Below, piece after piece: positions 51,531-59,600 of a stretch of DNA of 64,000 bases. The stretch's first letter is position 1. Each line of letters begins with the position of its first letter. The stretch is from Hydrogenophaga palleronii_A (GTDB lineage Bacteria > Pseudomonadota > Gammaproteobacteria > Burkholderiales > Burkholderiaceae_C). The DNA is taken from the NCBI RefSeq assembly GCF_031457455.1, contig NZ_JAVDWU010000013.1, forward strand, positions 1 to 64,000, given 5' to 3'. Made by a program: the position numbers and the translations under genes. The notes below the pieces were generated by a model. It worked only from the letters and a program-made list of their open reading frames with translations, had not been told where the DNA came from and did not search any database.

Positions 51531-52442
51531 CTATGCTGTCGCACGCTTTGGCTTCGGAAGCATTGACGTTTGCCCTCGCATGTTCACCAGCAGCACGCCC
51601 GCCAGCACGCAGGCGCCCCCCAGTGCGGTGCTCCACCCAGCCACTTCGCGCGACAGAAGCCAGGACAAGCCCATGGCCAGCGGCGCAATGAGATAAAGAA
51701 AATTACCCGCCCTGGCAGCACCGTATTGACCGATGGCGTAGGTCCAGCAGAACTGGCCAATGAGCGTAGGAAACAGCCCGAGGAACAGGACCCACAGCCA
51801 GACCTCGCCAGAGGCAGCGCGTAACTCGACCGCTCCCTGAGGCAGCCAGGCCAGCAAGGCCACGGCCGCAGAGATGAGCATGATGGCCGACACCTGCAGG
51901 GCCCCATAGCGTTGGACCAGGCGGCGCTGCAAGACAAATCCGGTGGCCGAACACAAGGCCGCGGCGAGCACAAATGGCGCGCCCGAGCCCCATGCAATGC
52001 CGCCCGGTTGTCCGTAGGCAATCACACCCACGCCGGCGAACCCGATGGCGGTTCCCACCCAGGCCCATCGGTTGAAGGCCTCCTTGAGAAACACAACACC
52101 GAACATCGCCATCCATATGCTCTCGGTCTTGACCAGGAAGCTGGCTGCGCCTGGAGAAACAGAAGTCTGGCCCATGTTCAGCAGCACGCTGTACCCCGCA
52201 GCACCCACCCATCCGCAAAGCACACAGACAAGCAGATCAGCCAGAGGCATGCGCACGGGGCGCCGATAGCCCAACCAGGCCAGGGCAAACGCGGCCGCGA
52301 TGGCAAAGCGTATGGACGCGAGGCCCAGTGGCGACATTTCTGTCAACGCGACACCGATGGCTGGGAACGCGGTGGCCCAGACGATGATGGTGGTGGCAAC
52401 CGCCAGCGCGGGCAGTACGTGGGGTGTGTTGGGTGTGTTCAT
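51531..52442 (-). CDS. DMT/EamA-family metabolite exporter
   Basis: About 303 residues with ten hydrophobic segments in two EamA halves: ALAVATTIIVWATAFPAIGVALTEMSPLGLASIRFAIAAAFALAWLGYRRP and, in the second half, LVLAAALCSATGFVLQRRLVQRYGALQVSAIMLISAAVALLAWLP with ALGGACVLAGVLLVN at the end. Inner-membrane transporter, substrate unknown (amino acids or other metabolites). ATG 52442 gives the family N-terminus. It is divergent from a LysR gene 63 bp away, the usual pairing for this exporter type. Confidence 0.92.
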   Translation of the reverse strand: MNTPNTPHVLPALAVATTIIVWATAFPAIGVALTEMSPLGLASIRFAIAAAFALAWLGYRRPVRMPLADLLVCVLCGWVGAAGYSVLLNMGQTSVSPGAASFLVKTESIWMAMFGVVFLKEAFNRWAWVGTAIGFAGVGVIAYGQPGGIAWGSGAPFVLAAALCSATGFVLQRRLVQRYGALQVSAIMLISAAVALLAWLPQGAVELRAASGEVWLWVLFLGLFPTLIGQFCWTYAIGQYGAARAGNFLYLIAPLAMGLSWLLSREVAGWSTALGGACVLAGVLLVNMRGQTSMLPKPKRATA

Positions 52443-52505
52443 GGCTTGTTTATAGGCCGCCCCAGCGGTTTGACATAGATCACCATTCGATGGTGAACTG
52501 TGCGC

Positions 52506-53408
52506 ATGAATCACAGCTCATCTCACGCCCCCGCATTGCCGCCCATCGATGCCCTGCTGGCTGTTCTGGCCGCCTACCGCTGTGGATCCTTCACGGGTGC
52601 GGCCGATGAACTCAACATCACCCATGGGGCCGTGAGCCGCCGTATCGGTGCAGTGGAGCAATGGGTGGGCGCTCCGGTGTTTGAGCGTCATGGCCGGGGC
52701 GTGAGGCTGACCCTGGAAGGGCAGCGATGTGTGAGTGTCTTCACCCAGACGCTGGAGACCCTGGAGACAGCCAGACTGGCCTCCGGGGGCCCCCAGGCGC
52801 TGGAAGTTGTGCGCATCAGCGTGGTCCCGTCGTTCGCTCGTTTGTGGCTGCTGCCCCGGCTGTCGGCCGTGGAGGGCGTACCGCCCGTGTTTCGGCTCGC
52901 GATCGACGTGGAGCAACGCTTTGCGGATCTGGATGAGGTCGATCTCGCCGTGCGCTACGGGCGTGGCAACTGGCCGGACGGCCTCACCATTCCACTGTTT
53001 CAGGAAACGCTGGTGCCGGCGGCATCACCCGCCTTGGCCCATCTGATGGGCCAGTCGCCTTCCCCCTCCGAGATGCTGCGACACGTGCTGGTTCACGACT
53101 CGGACCCGGGGCCATGGCGCCATTGGCTGCGCAGCCAGGGTACGGGCTATTCGCTCCGCCCCCAGGACCGCCAGTTTCCAGACTACGACCTGGCGCTGCA
53201 GGCCGCCGCCGGTGGACACGGGATCGTCCTGCTTCGCAGACCTTATGCAGACGCGTACCTGACAGACGGCCGGTTGCTCACGCTCTCCGACGTTGAGCAG
53301 CCCAATCCTCAGCGTTTTCACCTGCTGGCCAGAAAGGGCCCCATGCGGCGACCCGTCAAATTGCTGATCGACCGGTTGGTGAGCCAATCCGCCGCGAGCA
53401 TCGTTTGA
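52506..53408 (+). CDS. LysR-family regulator (GcvA-like)
   Basis: About 300 residues. HTH: PPIDALLAVLAAYRCGSFTGAADELNITHGAVSRRIGAVEQWVGAPVFERHGRGVRLTLEGQRC. The substrate domain has VDLAVRYGRGNWPDGLTIPLFQETLVPAASPAL, the phrase common in GcvA-type regulators, and DYDLALQAAAGGHGIVLLRRPYADAYLTDGRLL. ATG 52506 is used; a GTG at 52500 would add two residues. Divergent from the DMT exporter, which is its most likely target. Confidence 0.92.
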   Translation: MNHSSSHAPALPPIDALLAVLAAYRCGSFTGAADELNITHGAVSRRIGAVEQWVGAPVFERHGRGVRLTLEGQRCVSVFTQTLETLETARLASGGPQALEVVRISVVPSFARLWLLPRLSAVEGVPPVFRLAIDVEQRFADLDEVDLAVRYGRGNWPDGLTIPLFQETLVPAASPALAHLMGQSPSPSEMLRHVLVHDSDPGPWRHWLRSQGTGYSLRPQDRQFPDYDLALQAAAGGHGIVLLRRPYADAYLTDGRLLTLSDVEQPNPQRFHLLARKGPMRRPVKLLIDRLVSQSAASIV

Positions 53409-53463
53409 CGCCCCCTGGATCGGGAGAACGCTGCTTCTGATCTGGCGTCTGGCTGTGCGAGGT

Positions 53464-54390
53464 TCACACCGCCTGCTCGTCGACGTTGCCAGCCTGGCGC
53501 GCATCTTCCACCAGCAGGTCCACCAGTTCGCGAGCGAACTGAGGCAAGGCATCCAGGCTGCGCACGCAGATCTGCATCGCCCGCAACGACCAGGCATCGC
53601 TCAGGGGCACGATGCGCAGGTCCATTTTTTGTGCATGCCGGTTCGCAGCTGATTCAGGCAGGATGCCGATGCCCACGCCGGTCTCGATCATGCGGCAGGC
53701 GCCCTCAAAACCACTCACCTGGATGCGCAGCTTGAGGGAGCGGTTCAGGCGGTCGCAGGCCTGACGCAAAAAGGCATGGATGGCGCTGGACTCGTGCAGG
53801 CCCACGTGGTCGTAGTCCAGTGTGTCGACAAAGGCCACATGCTCGCTGGATGCCAGCGGGTGGCCCGGGTGCACCACCAGCACCAGGCGATCGCTGCGGT
53901 AGGGCACGGTCTCCAGGTTCTCTGTCCGGACCGAGCCGGCAACGATGCCGATGTCGGTCTGGCCTTCGGTGACGGCGCGGATGATGTCATTGGACAAGCG
54001 CTCGCGCAGATCGATGTTCACGTCGGGATGGGTACTGAGGTAGGTGCGCAGCACCGGCGGAAGGAACTCACTGAGCGCAGTGGTGTTGGCGTACACCCGT
54101 AGGTGGCCCTTGATGCCGCGGGCGTATTCCTGCAGGTCGCCGCGCAGGTGCTCGAGCTGACCCAGCACCAGACGCGCGTGGTGCACAAAGGCCTGTCCGG
54201 GCGGCGTGAGCGTGACGCCCTGGCTGTTGCGGTAGAACAGCTTGGTGCCAATGCTTTCTTCCAGGTGCTTGATGCGTGTGCTGGCGGCTGGCAGCGAGAT
54301 GTGTGAAGCCTCGGCGCCCTTGGTCAGGCTGTTGGCCTCGGCCACGCGCACCATGAGGCGCAGGTCGACCAGATCGAAGTGCATGGACAT
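53464..54390 (-). CDS. LysR-family regulator of the CoA-ester operon
   Basis: About 308 residues. HTH: FDLVDLRLMVRVAEANSLTKGAEASHISLPAASTRIKHLEESIGTKLFYRNSQGVTLTPPGQAFVHHARLVLGQLEHLRGDLQEYARGIKGHLRV, then a substrate-binding domain (ALSEFLPPVLRTYLSTHPDVNIDLRERLSNDIIRAVTEGQTDIGIVAG). It is on the same strand and at the 3' end of a long CoA-metabolism operon, starting 35 bp downstream of the CitE-like gene, so it is likely co-transcribed and controls that operon. ATG 54390 chosen; 54384 and 54399 are also possible. Confidence 0.9.
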   Translation of the reverse strand: MSMHFDLVDLRLMVRVAEANSLTKGAEASHISLPAASTRIKHLEESIGTKLFYRNSQGVTLTPPGQAFVHHARLVLGQLEHLRGDLQEYARGIKGHLRVYANTTALSEFLPPVLRTYLSTHPDVNIDLRERLSNDIIRAVTEGQTDIGIVAGSVRTENLETVPYRSDRLVLVVHPGHPLASSEHVAFVDTLDYDHVGLHESSAIHAFLRQACDRLNRSLKLRIQVSGFEGACRMIETGVGIGILPESAANRHAQKMDLRIVPLSDAWSLRAMQICVRSLDALPQFARELVDLLVEDARQAGNVDEQAV

Positions 54391-54425
54391 GGCGGCCATT
54401 CTGCCACCCAGCCCTGTGAACGCAT

Positions 54426-55265
54426 TCAAGACAGAAGTACCTGCCGTGCCCGCGCCAACACCGGCGCATCCACCATGCGGCCTTCGAACTGGAACACCGC
54501 ACCTTGTGCCATTTGATTGGCCGCCAGCACGCGCTGCGCCCACTCGCGCTCGGCAGCGCTGGGGGCGAAGGCGGCGTGCACCAGCGCCACCTGGCTGGGG
54601 TGGATGCATAGCTTGCCACCAAAGCCCAGCCGCAGGGCGCGTCGGGTGTCGGTGTCGCAGGCCACCGGGTTGCCCACGTCGGGTGTGACACCGTCCACCG
54701 GCGGCGCCAGGCCGGCGCGCCGGGAAGCGGCCACCAGCGCGAGGCGCACCGGCATCAGCTCGGTCTGGGCCTCGTCGGCGGCCATGCCCATGTCGAGCTG
54801 GAAATCCAGATGACCAAAAACGAGCCGCAGCACGCCGGGCGCGCGGGCCAGCGCGTCGGCCTGCTCCCAGCCTTCGGCGCTTTCAATCAGCGGCAACAGT
54901 GCCACGCCAGAGCCGGCAGCCGCTGCCACGGCAGCGAGGTTGTTCGCATCGCTGGCCTTGGGCAGCACCACGCCCCCCGGCGGGTGGTCGCGTAGCGAAC
55001 GCAGCGCCTGCAGATCACCGGTGTGTTCGGGCGAGTCCACCGGGTTAATGCGCACCAGCAGGCGGGCGCGCTGTGTCGGCCCGGCCTGTTGAACAAAGGA
55101 CCGCATGTGTTCCCGCGCAGCGGCCTTGTCCTGCGGCGCCACTGCGTCTTCCAGGTCCAGGATGACGCCGCCTGCGTCAGTGGCCAGCGCCTTCCCGAAC
55201 CGTTCCGGGCGGTGACCAGGCACGAACAGCAGGCTGCGCGCACCTCCGAGCGCGGATGTGTTCAT
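54426..55265 (-). CDS. HpcH/HpaI-family CoA-ester lyase (CitE/Mcl/Ccl-like)
   Basis: About 279 residues. The TIM-barrel landmarks of CitE-like lyases are present: RSLLFVPGHRPERFGKALATDAGGVILDLEDAVAPQDKAAARE (the DLEDAV metal site), ARLLVRINPVDSPEHTGDL, GVVLPKA, LLPLIESAEGWEQADALARAPGVLRLVFGHLDFQLDMG, GFGGKLCIHPSQVALVHAAFAP (the GKLCIHP motif). These enzymes cleave citramalyl-CoA, malyl-CoA or citryl-CoA to acetyl-CoA and a keto acid. The ATG overlaps the stop of the MmgE gene by one base. Together with CoA-transferase and hydratase genes nearby this suggests citramalyl-CoA lyase activity. Confidence 0.9.
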   Translation of the reverse strand: MNTSALGGARSLLFVPGHRPERFGKALATDAGGVILDLEDAVAPQDKAAAREHMRSFVQQAGPTQRARLLVRINPVDSPEHTGDLQALRSLRDHPPGGVVLPKASDANNLAAVAAAAGSGVALLPLIESAEGWEQADALARAPGVLRLVFGHLDFQLDMGMAADEAQTELMPVRLALVAASRRAGLAPPVDGVTPDVGNPVACDTDTRRALRLGFGGKLCIHPSQVALVHAAFAPSAAEREWAQRVLAANQMAQGAVFQFEGRMVDAPVLARARQVLLS

Positions 55266-56620
55266 CACGCGCCCAGCAGCGTGCCCACGCGCGGCCATTG
55301 AGCCACCTGCCACAGCGCGTCCACGGCGGCCTGCATCCGGGCGGGTGTGGCGCCGCCGCTGTGGTCCGCCAGGCGCAGTGCCTTGGCGGTGATCTCTTCG
55401 CGGCTGAGCGTGTTGCCCGGGTCGCCCTTGGGTTCGTCGATGCGCCCGTGCAGCGTGCGCCCGTCGGTGGTCTGCACGGTTACCTTGCCGATCCAGCGTG
55501 CGGGGTAGGCGCGGTCGACCTCGTCGTCTAGCGCCATGCGCACACGGTCACGCAGCGTCTTTGTGGTGTCGCTTAGAAAATGCTGATCGAACTCGGCCAG
55601 GCCAGCATGGCCAAACTGCGCCACCAGGGCCAGCACCGTGCCCATGGAAAACTTGCTCTGGTGCACGGTGGATGGATTGACCACCGGGCCCAGCACGTCA
55701 ATCGCACCCTGGTGCACGTGGGTAGTGACCTGGGCGATATCGGTCGGCAGAAGCTGATTCGCCTGCATGACCTGCAACAACGCGTCGGCCGCCGGGTGGG
55801 TGTGGCGGCAGCTGGCGTGGTACTTGAAAGAAGTTTCGGTGGTGGCCCAGCGCGAGCCCAGGCGATCGGTGAGGCGGGCCACGTCGGCATCGCGGGACAT
55901 ACCGGCGGCCATGCCCTGCGGGCCTTCAAGCACCTGAGCCGCACCGGTGAATCCGTCTTGCGCCAAGTAGGCGGCCATCAGGCCGGCGCCGGCGGCGTGG
56001 GCGGTGTGCAATTGCTTGCTGTCTGCGGCGGTGCGCAGGAATTCCCACAGGCCGGCGGCGGTGGTGCCGGCCGAACCCATGGCGTGCTGCATCTGCTGCG
56101 GTGTGAGCTTGAGCAAGTGGCCCACCGCCACGGCAGCGGCCACGGTGCCGGCGGTGCCGGTGGTGTGGAACACCTTGTAGTGCGAGCGCCCCAGAAACTC
56201 ACCAATGCGAATGCCCACCTCGTAGCCGACCACCGAGGCGGTCAGCAGGTCCTTTCCGCTGGCACCCACGGCCTGCGCCACCGCCAGCGCGGGCGGAAAG
56301 ACCACCGTGGCCGGGTGGAACACCGAACCGTTGTGCACGTCGTCCTGCTCGGCCACATGCGAGGCCGCGGCATTGGCCATGGCGGCGGCGTAGGGGCTGG
56401 ATCGGCGGCGTTCGTTGATCACTTCGCTCGGCCCGTCGGCCGGCCCCATGGCAAGTGCAAAACGCGCAATGCTCTGCACCGGGCGCGATCCGAACCCGGC
56501 CACAGCGGAGCCAAACCAGTCCACCAGCAGGTCTTCGGTCTTGCGGACCACGGCATCCGGGATGTCGGTGAACTGCAGTTGTGCGGCAAAGGTGGCCAAG
56601 GTGGCGGAGGGTGTGGTCAT
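55265..56620 (-). CDS. MmgE/PrpD family protein (2-methylcitrate dehydratase / cis-aconitate decarboxylase fold)
   Basis: About 451 residues, the family size. Landmarks: TDIPDAVVRKTEDLLVDWFGSAVAGFGSRPVQSIARFALAMGPADGPSEVINERRRSSPYAAAMANAAASHVAEQDDVHNGSVFHPATVVFPPALAVAQAVGASGKDLLTASVVGYEVGIRIGEFLG, then HTTGTAGTVAAAVAVGHLLKLTPQQMQHAMGSAGTTAAGLWEF and FKYHASCRHTHPAADAL. The HNGSVFHP segment takes the place of the D-D-x-H metal/acid site of PrpD. Family members dehydrate 2-methylcitrate or decarboxylate cis-aconitate. Position between CaiB and CitE-like genes ties it to a dicarboxylate route. GTG start alternatives exist but ATG 56620 gives the full domain. Confidence 0.88.
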   Translation of the reverse strand: MTTPSATLATFAAQLQFTDIPDAVVRKTEDLLVDWFGSAVAGFGSRPVQSIARFALAMGPADGPSEVINERRRSSPYAAAMANAAASHVAEQDDVHNGSVFHPATVVFPPALAVAQAVGASGKDLLTASVVGYEVGIRIGEFLGRSHYKVFHTTGTAGTVAAAVAVGHLLKLTPQQMQHAMGSAGTTAAGLWEFLRTAADSKQLHTAHAAGAGLMAAYLAQDGFTGAAQVLEGPQGMAAGMSRDADVARLTDRLGSRWATTETSFKYHASCRHTHPAADALLQVMQANQLLPTDIAQVTTHVHQGAIDVLGPVVNPSTVHQSKFSMGTVLALVAQFGHAGLAEFDQHFLSDTTKTLRDRVRMALDDEVDRAYPARWIGKVTVQTTDGRTLHGRIDEPKGDPGNTLSREEITAKALRLADHSGGATPARMQAAVDALWQVAQWPRVGTLLGA

Positions 56621-56631
56621 GTGGAGCAGGT

Positions 56632-57810
56632 TCAGATGGCGCCAGCGGCGCGCAGGGTGGCAATGTCGGCCTCGCTGCGGCCGAGCTGGCGCAGGATGGC
56701 CTGGGTGTGTTGGCCCACGGCGGGCACCGGGTCCATGCGGTAATCGAAACCGCTGTGGCGTCCCGGTGGCAGCAGGGCCGGTACCGTGCCGGCGGGCGTG
56801 TCCACTGGCTGCCAGCACCCGCGCGCGGCCAGCTGCGGGTGACTCCACACACCGGCCATGTCGTTCATGCGGGCGTTGGCGATCTGCGCACGGTCCAGTC
56901 GGGCCACCACGGCTTCCGTGTCCAGCATGGCAAACACGGCGAGGATGAGGGCACGCAACTCGCTGCGGTGCTGGTTGCGCTGCGCATTGCTGTGAAATCG
57001 TGGGTCGGTGGACAGGTCGGGCTGTTCCAGCACGGTGTCGCAGAACAGCTTCCATTCGCGTTCGTTCTGAAGGCCCAGCATCACCGTACCGCCATCGCCA
57101 GCAGCGAAGGGGCCATAGGGGTAGATGCTGGCATGCGAGGCTGCGGTGCGCGGCGGCGGGCTGGCACCTTCAAAGGCGTAGTACAGCGGGTAGCCCATCC
57201 ATTCGGCCAGGCTCTCCAGCATGGACACATCGATGTGTGAACCTTCGCCGGTGCGACCACGCTGCAGCAACGCAGCGAGGATGGCGCTGTAGGCCACCAT
57301 GCCGGCGGCAATGTCGGCGATCGAGTTGCCCGCCTTGGACGGTTCGTCGGGCGTGCCGGTGATGGAGAGCAAGCCGGCCTCGCTCTGGATCAACAGGTCG
57401 TAGGCCTTCTTGTCGCGGTAGGGGCCGTCTTCGCCGTAGCCGGAGATGTCGCACACGATCAGGCGCGGGCAGCGTTCCCGCAATGTCTCGTACGCCAGAC
57501 CCATGCGCGCCGCCGCGCCGGGTGCGAGGTTCTGCACCAGCACATCCGCCCCCTGCAGCACCTCGTTCAACACGGCCAGGGCCTCGGGTTGCTTGAGATC
57601 CAGCGACAGGCTCTCCTTCGAACGGTTCGTCCAGATGAAATGCGAGGACTGGCCTTTCACACGCGTGTCGTAAGCCCGCGCAAAGTCGCCCACCCCCGGC
57701 CGCTCCACCTTGATCACCCGCGCGCCCAGATCGGCCAGCTGGCGTGTGCAGAAAGGCGCAGCGATCGCATGCTCCAGCGAGACCACGGTGATGCCGTCAA
57801 GTGGTCTCAT
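56632..57810 (-). CDS. CaiB/BaiF-family (class III) CoA-transferase
   Basis: About 392 residues. MRPLDGITVVSLEHAIAAPFCTRQLADLGARVIKVERPGVGDFARAYDTRV is the family N-terminus, LSLDLKQPEALAVLNEVLQGADVLVQNLAPGAAARMGL follows, and CDISGYGEDGPYRDKKAYDLLIQSEAGLLSITGTPDEPSKAGNSIADIAAGMVAYSAILAAL contains the catalytic Asp in AYDLLIQ. It moves CoA between carboxylic acids. In itaconate/mesaconate pathways such an enzyme activates the dicarboxylate with succinyl-CoA. It is 11 bp upstream of the MmgE/PrpD gene and follows the operon's only large gap. Confidence 0.92.
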   Translation of the reverse strand: MRPLDGITVVSLEHAIAAPFCTRQLADLGARVIKVERPGVGDFARAYDTRVKGQSSHFIWTNRSKESLSLDLKQPEALAVLNEVLQGADVLVQNLAPGAAARMGLAYETLRERCPRLIVCDISGYGEDGPYRDKKAYDLLIQSEAGLLSITGTPDEPSKAGNSIADIAAGMVAYSAILAALLQRGRTGEGSHIDVSMLESLAEWMGYPLYYAFEGASPPPRTAASHASIYPYGPFAAGDGGTVMLGLQNEREWKLFCDTVLEQPDLSTDPRFHSNAQRNQHRSELRALILAVFAMLDTEAVVARLDRAQIANARMNDMAGVWSHPQLAARGCWQPVDTPAGTVPALLPPGRHSGFDYRMDPVPAVGQHTQAILRQLGRSEADIATLRAAGAI

Positions 57811-57859
57811 TTCTCGGCCCTCTCTTTCCTTGTTCGGCGAGCAGTGGCGGCACCTCGCG

Positions 57860-58099
57860 GGCCACGGCGTGTGCGGGCCTGCCACAGCGCTTGGGTGAGG
57901 CGGTCGGTGCGCAGCACCGACTCCCCTGCGATGCTCGCGGCCGTGGCCTGTCGCACAACTCGCTGCGTTCGCTGCGCTCTCTCCGCTCAGACAAGTGCGA
58001 CAAGTCAGAGAAGGAAGCGCGCTGCGCGCGCGGCCACGGCCCCTGCGCTTCTCGGCGCCTCACACGGCGCGCTGCGACAGGCCCGCACACGCCATGGCC
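57860..58099. repeat. inverted repeat, arms 31 bp, about 180 bp apart
   Basis: The left arm (57860-57890, starting GGCCACGGCGTGTGCGGG) is the reverse complement of the right arm (58069-58099, ending CCCGCACACGCCATGGCC) with three mismatches. The interior has its own complexity (a run of CGCTGCG/CGCTCTC-type words) and no ORF. It could be the ends of a small non-autonomous element or a large mRNA hairpin. Confidence 0.6.
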
Positions 58100-58184
58100 A
58101 ACAAGGGTATGGGTTAGCCAGCGATGGCAAACATCAAACATGCAAAACCTTCGGCAAGAAGTGTCCCATTCCAGAAATGCCGTG

Positions 58185-58256
58185 GAACCGGCTTTGCCGG
58201 GCCACAGGCATTGCCCCCTTGAGGGGGTGACGCCGAAGGCGGCGCAGGGGTGGGCC
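58185..58256 (+). repeat. dispersed GC-rich repeat, copy 1
   Basis: It begins GGAACCGGCTTTGCCGGGCC, has a CCCCCTTGAGGGGG hairpin and ends with GCCGAAGGCGGCGCAGGGG. The same succession occurs at 59510-59590. Both lie immediately beyond the 3' or 5' end of a gene and look like extragenic elements of the REP type in Comamonadaceae. Confidence 0.7.
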
Positions 58257-58257
58257 A

Positions 58258-59418
58258 TCAGTAACTCCGGGGCAACCCCAGCACGTGCTCCGCCACGTAC
58301 GACAGGATCATGTTGGTGGAGATGGGCGCCACCTGGTACAGGCGGGTCTCGCGGAACTTGCGCTCCACGTCGTATTCATTCGCGAAGCCGAAGCCTCCGT
58401 GTGTCTGCAGGCAGGCGTTGGCCGCCTCCCAGCTGGCCTTGGCGGCCAGGTACTTGGCCATGTTGGCTTCGGCGCCGCAGGGCTTGTGGGCGTCGATGAG
58501 TTCGCAGGCGCGCCAGCGCATCAGGTTGGCGGCTTCGATTTCGATGTAGCTCTCAGCGATGGGGAACTGCACGCCCTGGTTCTGACCGATCTTGCGGTTG
58601 AACACCACGCGCTCGCTGGCGTACTTCGTGGCGCGGTCGACGAACCAATAACCGTCGCCGATGCACTCGGCCGCGATCAGTGTGCGCTCGGCGTTCAGGC
58701 CGTCGAGGATGGTCTTGAACCCCTTGCCTTCCACGCCCAGCAGGTTCTCTTCGGGAATTTCCAGGTTGTCAAAGAACAGTTCGTTGGTCTCGTGGTTGAC
58801 CATGTTGGGTATGGGGCGCACGGTGAGTCCCTTGCCTTCGGCCTGTTTGAGATCGATCAGGAAACAGGAAAGCCCGTCGGACTTCTTCTGCACTTCGGCC
58901 AGCGGTGTGGTGCGGGCCAGCAAGATCATCATGTCGCTGTGTTGCACGCGAGAGATCCAGACCTTCTGCCCGTTGATGACCCAGCGGCCGTCCTTCTTCA
59001 CGGCCTGCGTCTTGAGCTTGGTGGTGTCGCTGCCGGTGGTGGGCTCGGTCACGCCCATGGCCTGGATGCGCAGCTCACCTGCAGCGATGCGCGGCAGGTA
59101 GCGGTCTTTCTGCGCCTCCGTGCCGCTGCGCACGATGGCGTTCATCACGTACATCTGGCCATGGCAGGCGCCGGAGTTGCCGCCGGATCGGTTGATCTCT
59201 TCCATGATCACCGAAGCTTCGGCCATGCTCAGGCCCGAGCCGCCATAGGCCTGCGGAATCAGCGCGGCCATCCAGCCGGCCTTGGTCAGGGCATCGACAA
59301 AGGCTTCGGGGTAAGCCCGCTGCTCATCGACCTTGCGGTGGTATTCGTCAGGGAACTCGGCACAGAGCGCGCGCACGGCGTCGCGGATGTCCTGGTAGGC
59401 GTCTGGAGTGTGGTGCAT
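58258..59418 (-). CDS. acyl-CoA dehydrogenase
   Basis: About 386 residues. Landmarks: LIPQAYGGSGLSMAEASVIMEEINRSGGNSGACHGQMYVMNAIVRSG, AMGVTEPTTGSDTTKLKTQAVKKDGRWVINGQKVWISRVQHSDMMILLART (flavin-binding TEPxxGSD), ERTLIAAECIGDGYWFVDRATKYASERVVFNRKIGQNQGVQFPIAESY and HGGFGFANEYDVERKFRETRLYQVAPISTNMILSYVAEHVLGLPRSY. It is a FAD enzyme that introduces an alpha,beta double bond, passing electrons to ETF. The catalytic base is not clear in the Glu368-type position of MCAD; the NEYDVERKFRE region carries E residues. It could act on methylsuccinyl-CoA-like substrates. ATG 59418 chosen. Confidence 0.92.
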   Translation of the reverse strand: MHHTPDAYQDIRDAVRALCAEFPDEYHRKVDEQRAYPEAFVDALTKAGWMAALIPQAYGGSGLSMAEASVIMEEINRSGGNSGACHGQMYVMNAIVRSGTEAQKDRYLPRIAAGELRIQAMGVTEPTTGSDTTKLKTQAVKKDGRWVINGQKVWISRVQHSDMMILLARTTPLAEVQKKSDGLSCFLIDLKQAEGKGLTVRPIPNMVNHETNELFFDNLEIPEENLLGVEGKGFKTILDGLNAERTLIAAECIGDGYWFVDRATKYASERVVFNRKIGQNQGVQFPIAESYIEIEAANLMRWRACELIDAHKPCGAEANMAKYLAAKASWEAANACLQTHGGFGFANEYDVERKFRETRLYQVAPISTNMILSYVAEHVLGLPRSY

Positions 59419-59509
59419 GGATGTCGATGGTTCAAAAAGAATTTGTGTTGTTCCTGGCGCCGGCGCGCGATCCGCACCGAATAAAGAGATCCAGTCCAAG
59501 GGCACCGAG

Positions 59510-59590
59510 GAACCGGCTTCGCCGGGCCTCTGGTGCCGTCCCCCTCCCGCCGAAGGCGAGAGAGGGGGAAGACGCGAAGCGGCGCAGGGG
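59510..59590 (+). repeat. dispersed GC-rich repeat, copy 2
   Basis: The succession AGGAACCGGCTTCGCCGGGCC, then CCCCCTC/GAGGGGG arms and CGGCGCAGGGGGTG at the end is a diverged version of the 58185-58256 element. It lies between the MaoC-like gene and the acyl-CoA dehydrogenase gene. Confidence 0.65.
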
Positions 59591-59600
59591 GTGATTCATT

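Larger units (their letters stand above)
57811..58257. other. GC-rich spacer with a long inverted repeat and a dispersed repeat
   Basis: About 450 bases without a gene inside the catabolic operon. It holds an imperfect inverted repeat with arms 57860-57890 and 58069-58099 and, on its right, a copy of a dispersed GC-rich repeat (58185-58256). A short frame on either strand has no family match. The spacer lies between the CoA-transferase gene and the acyl-CoA dehydrogenase gene, so it may affect relative expression within the operon. Confidence 0.55.
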
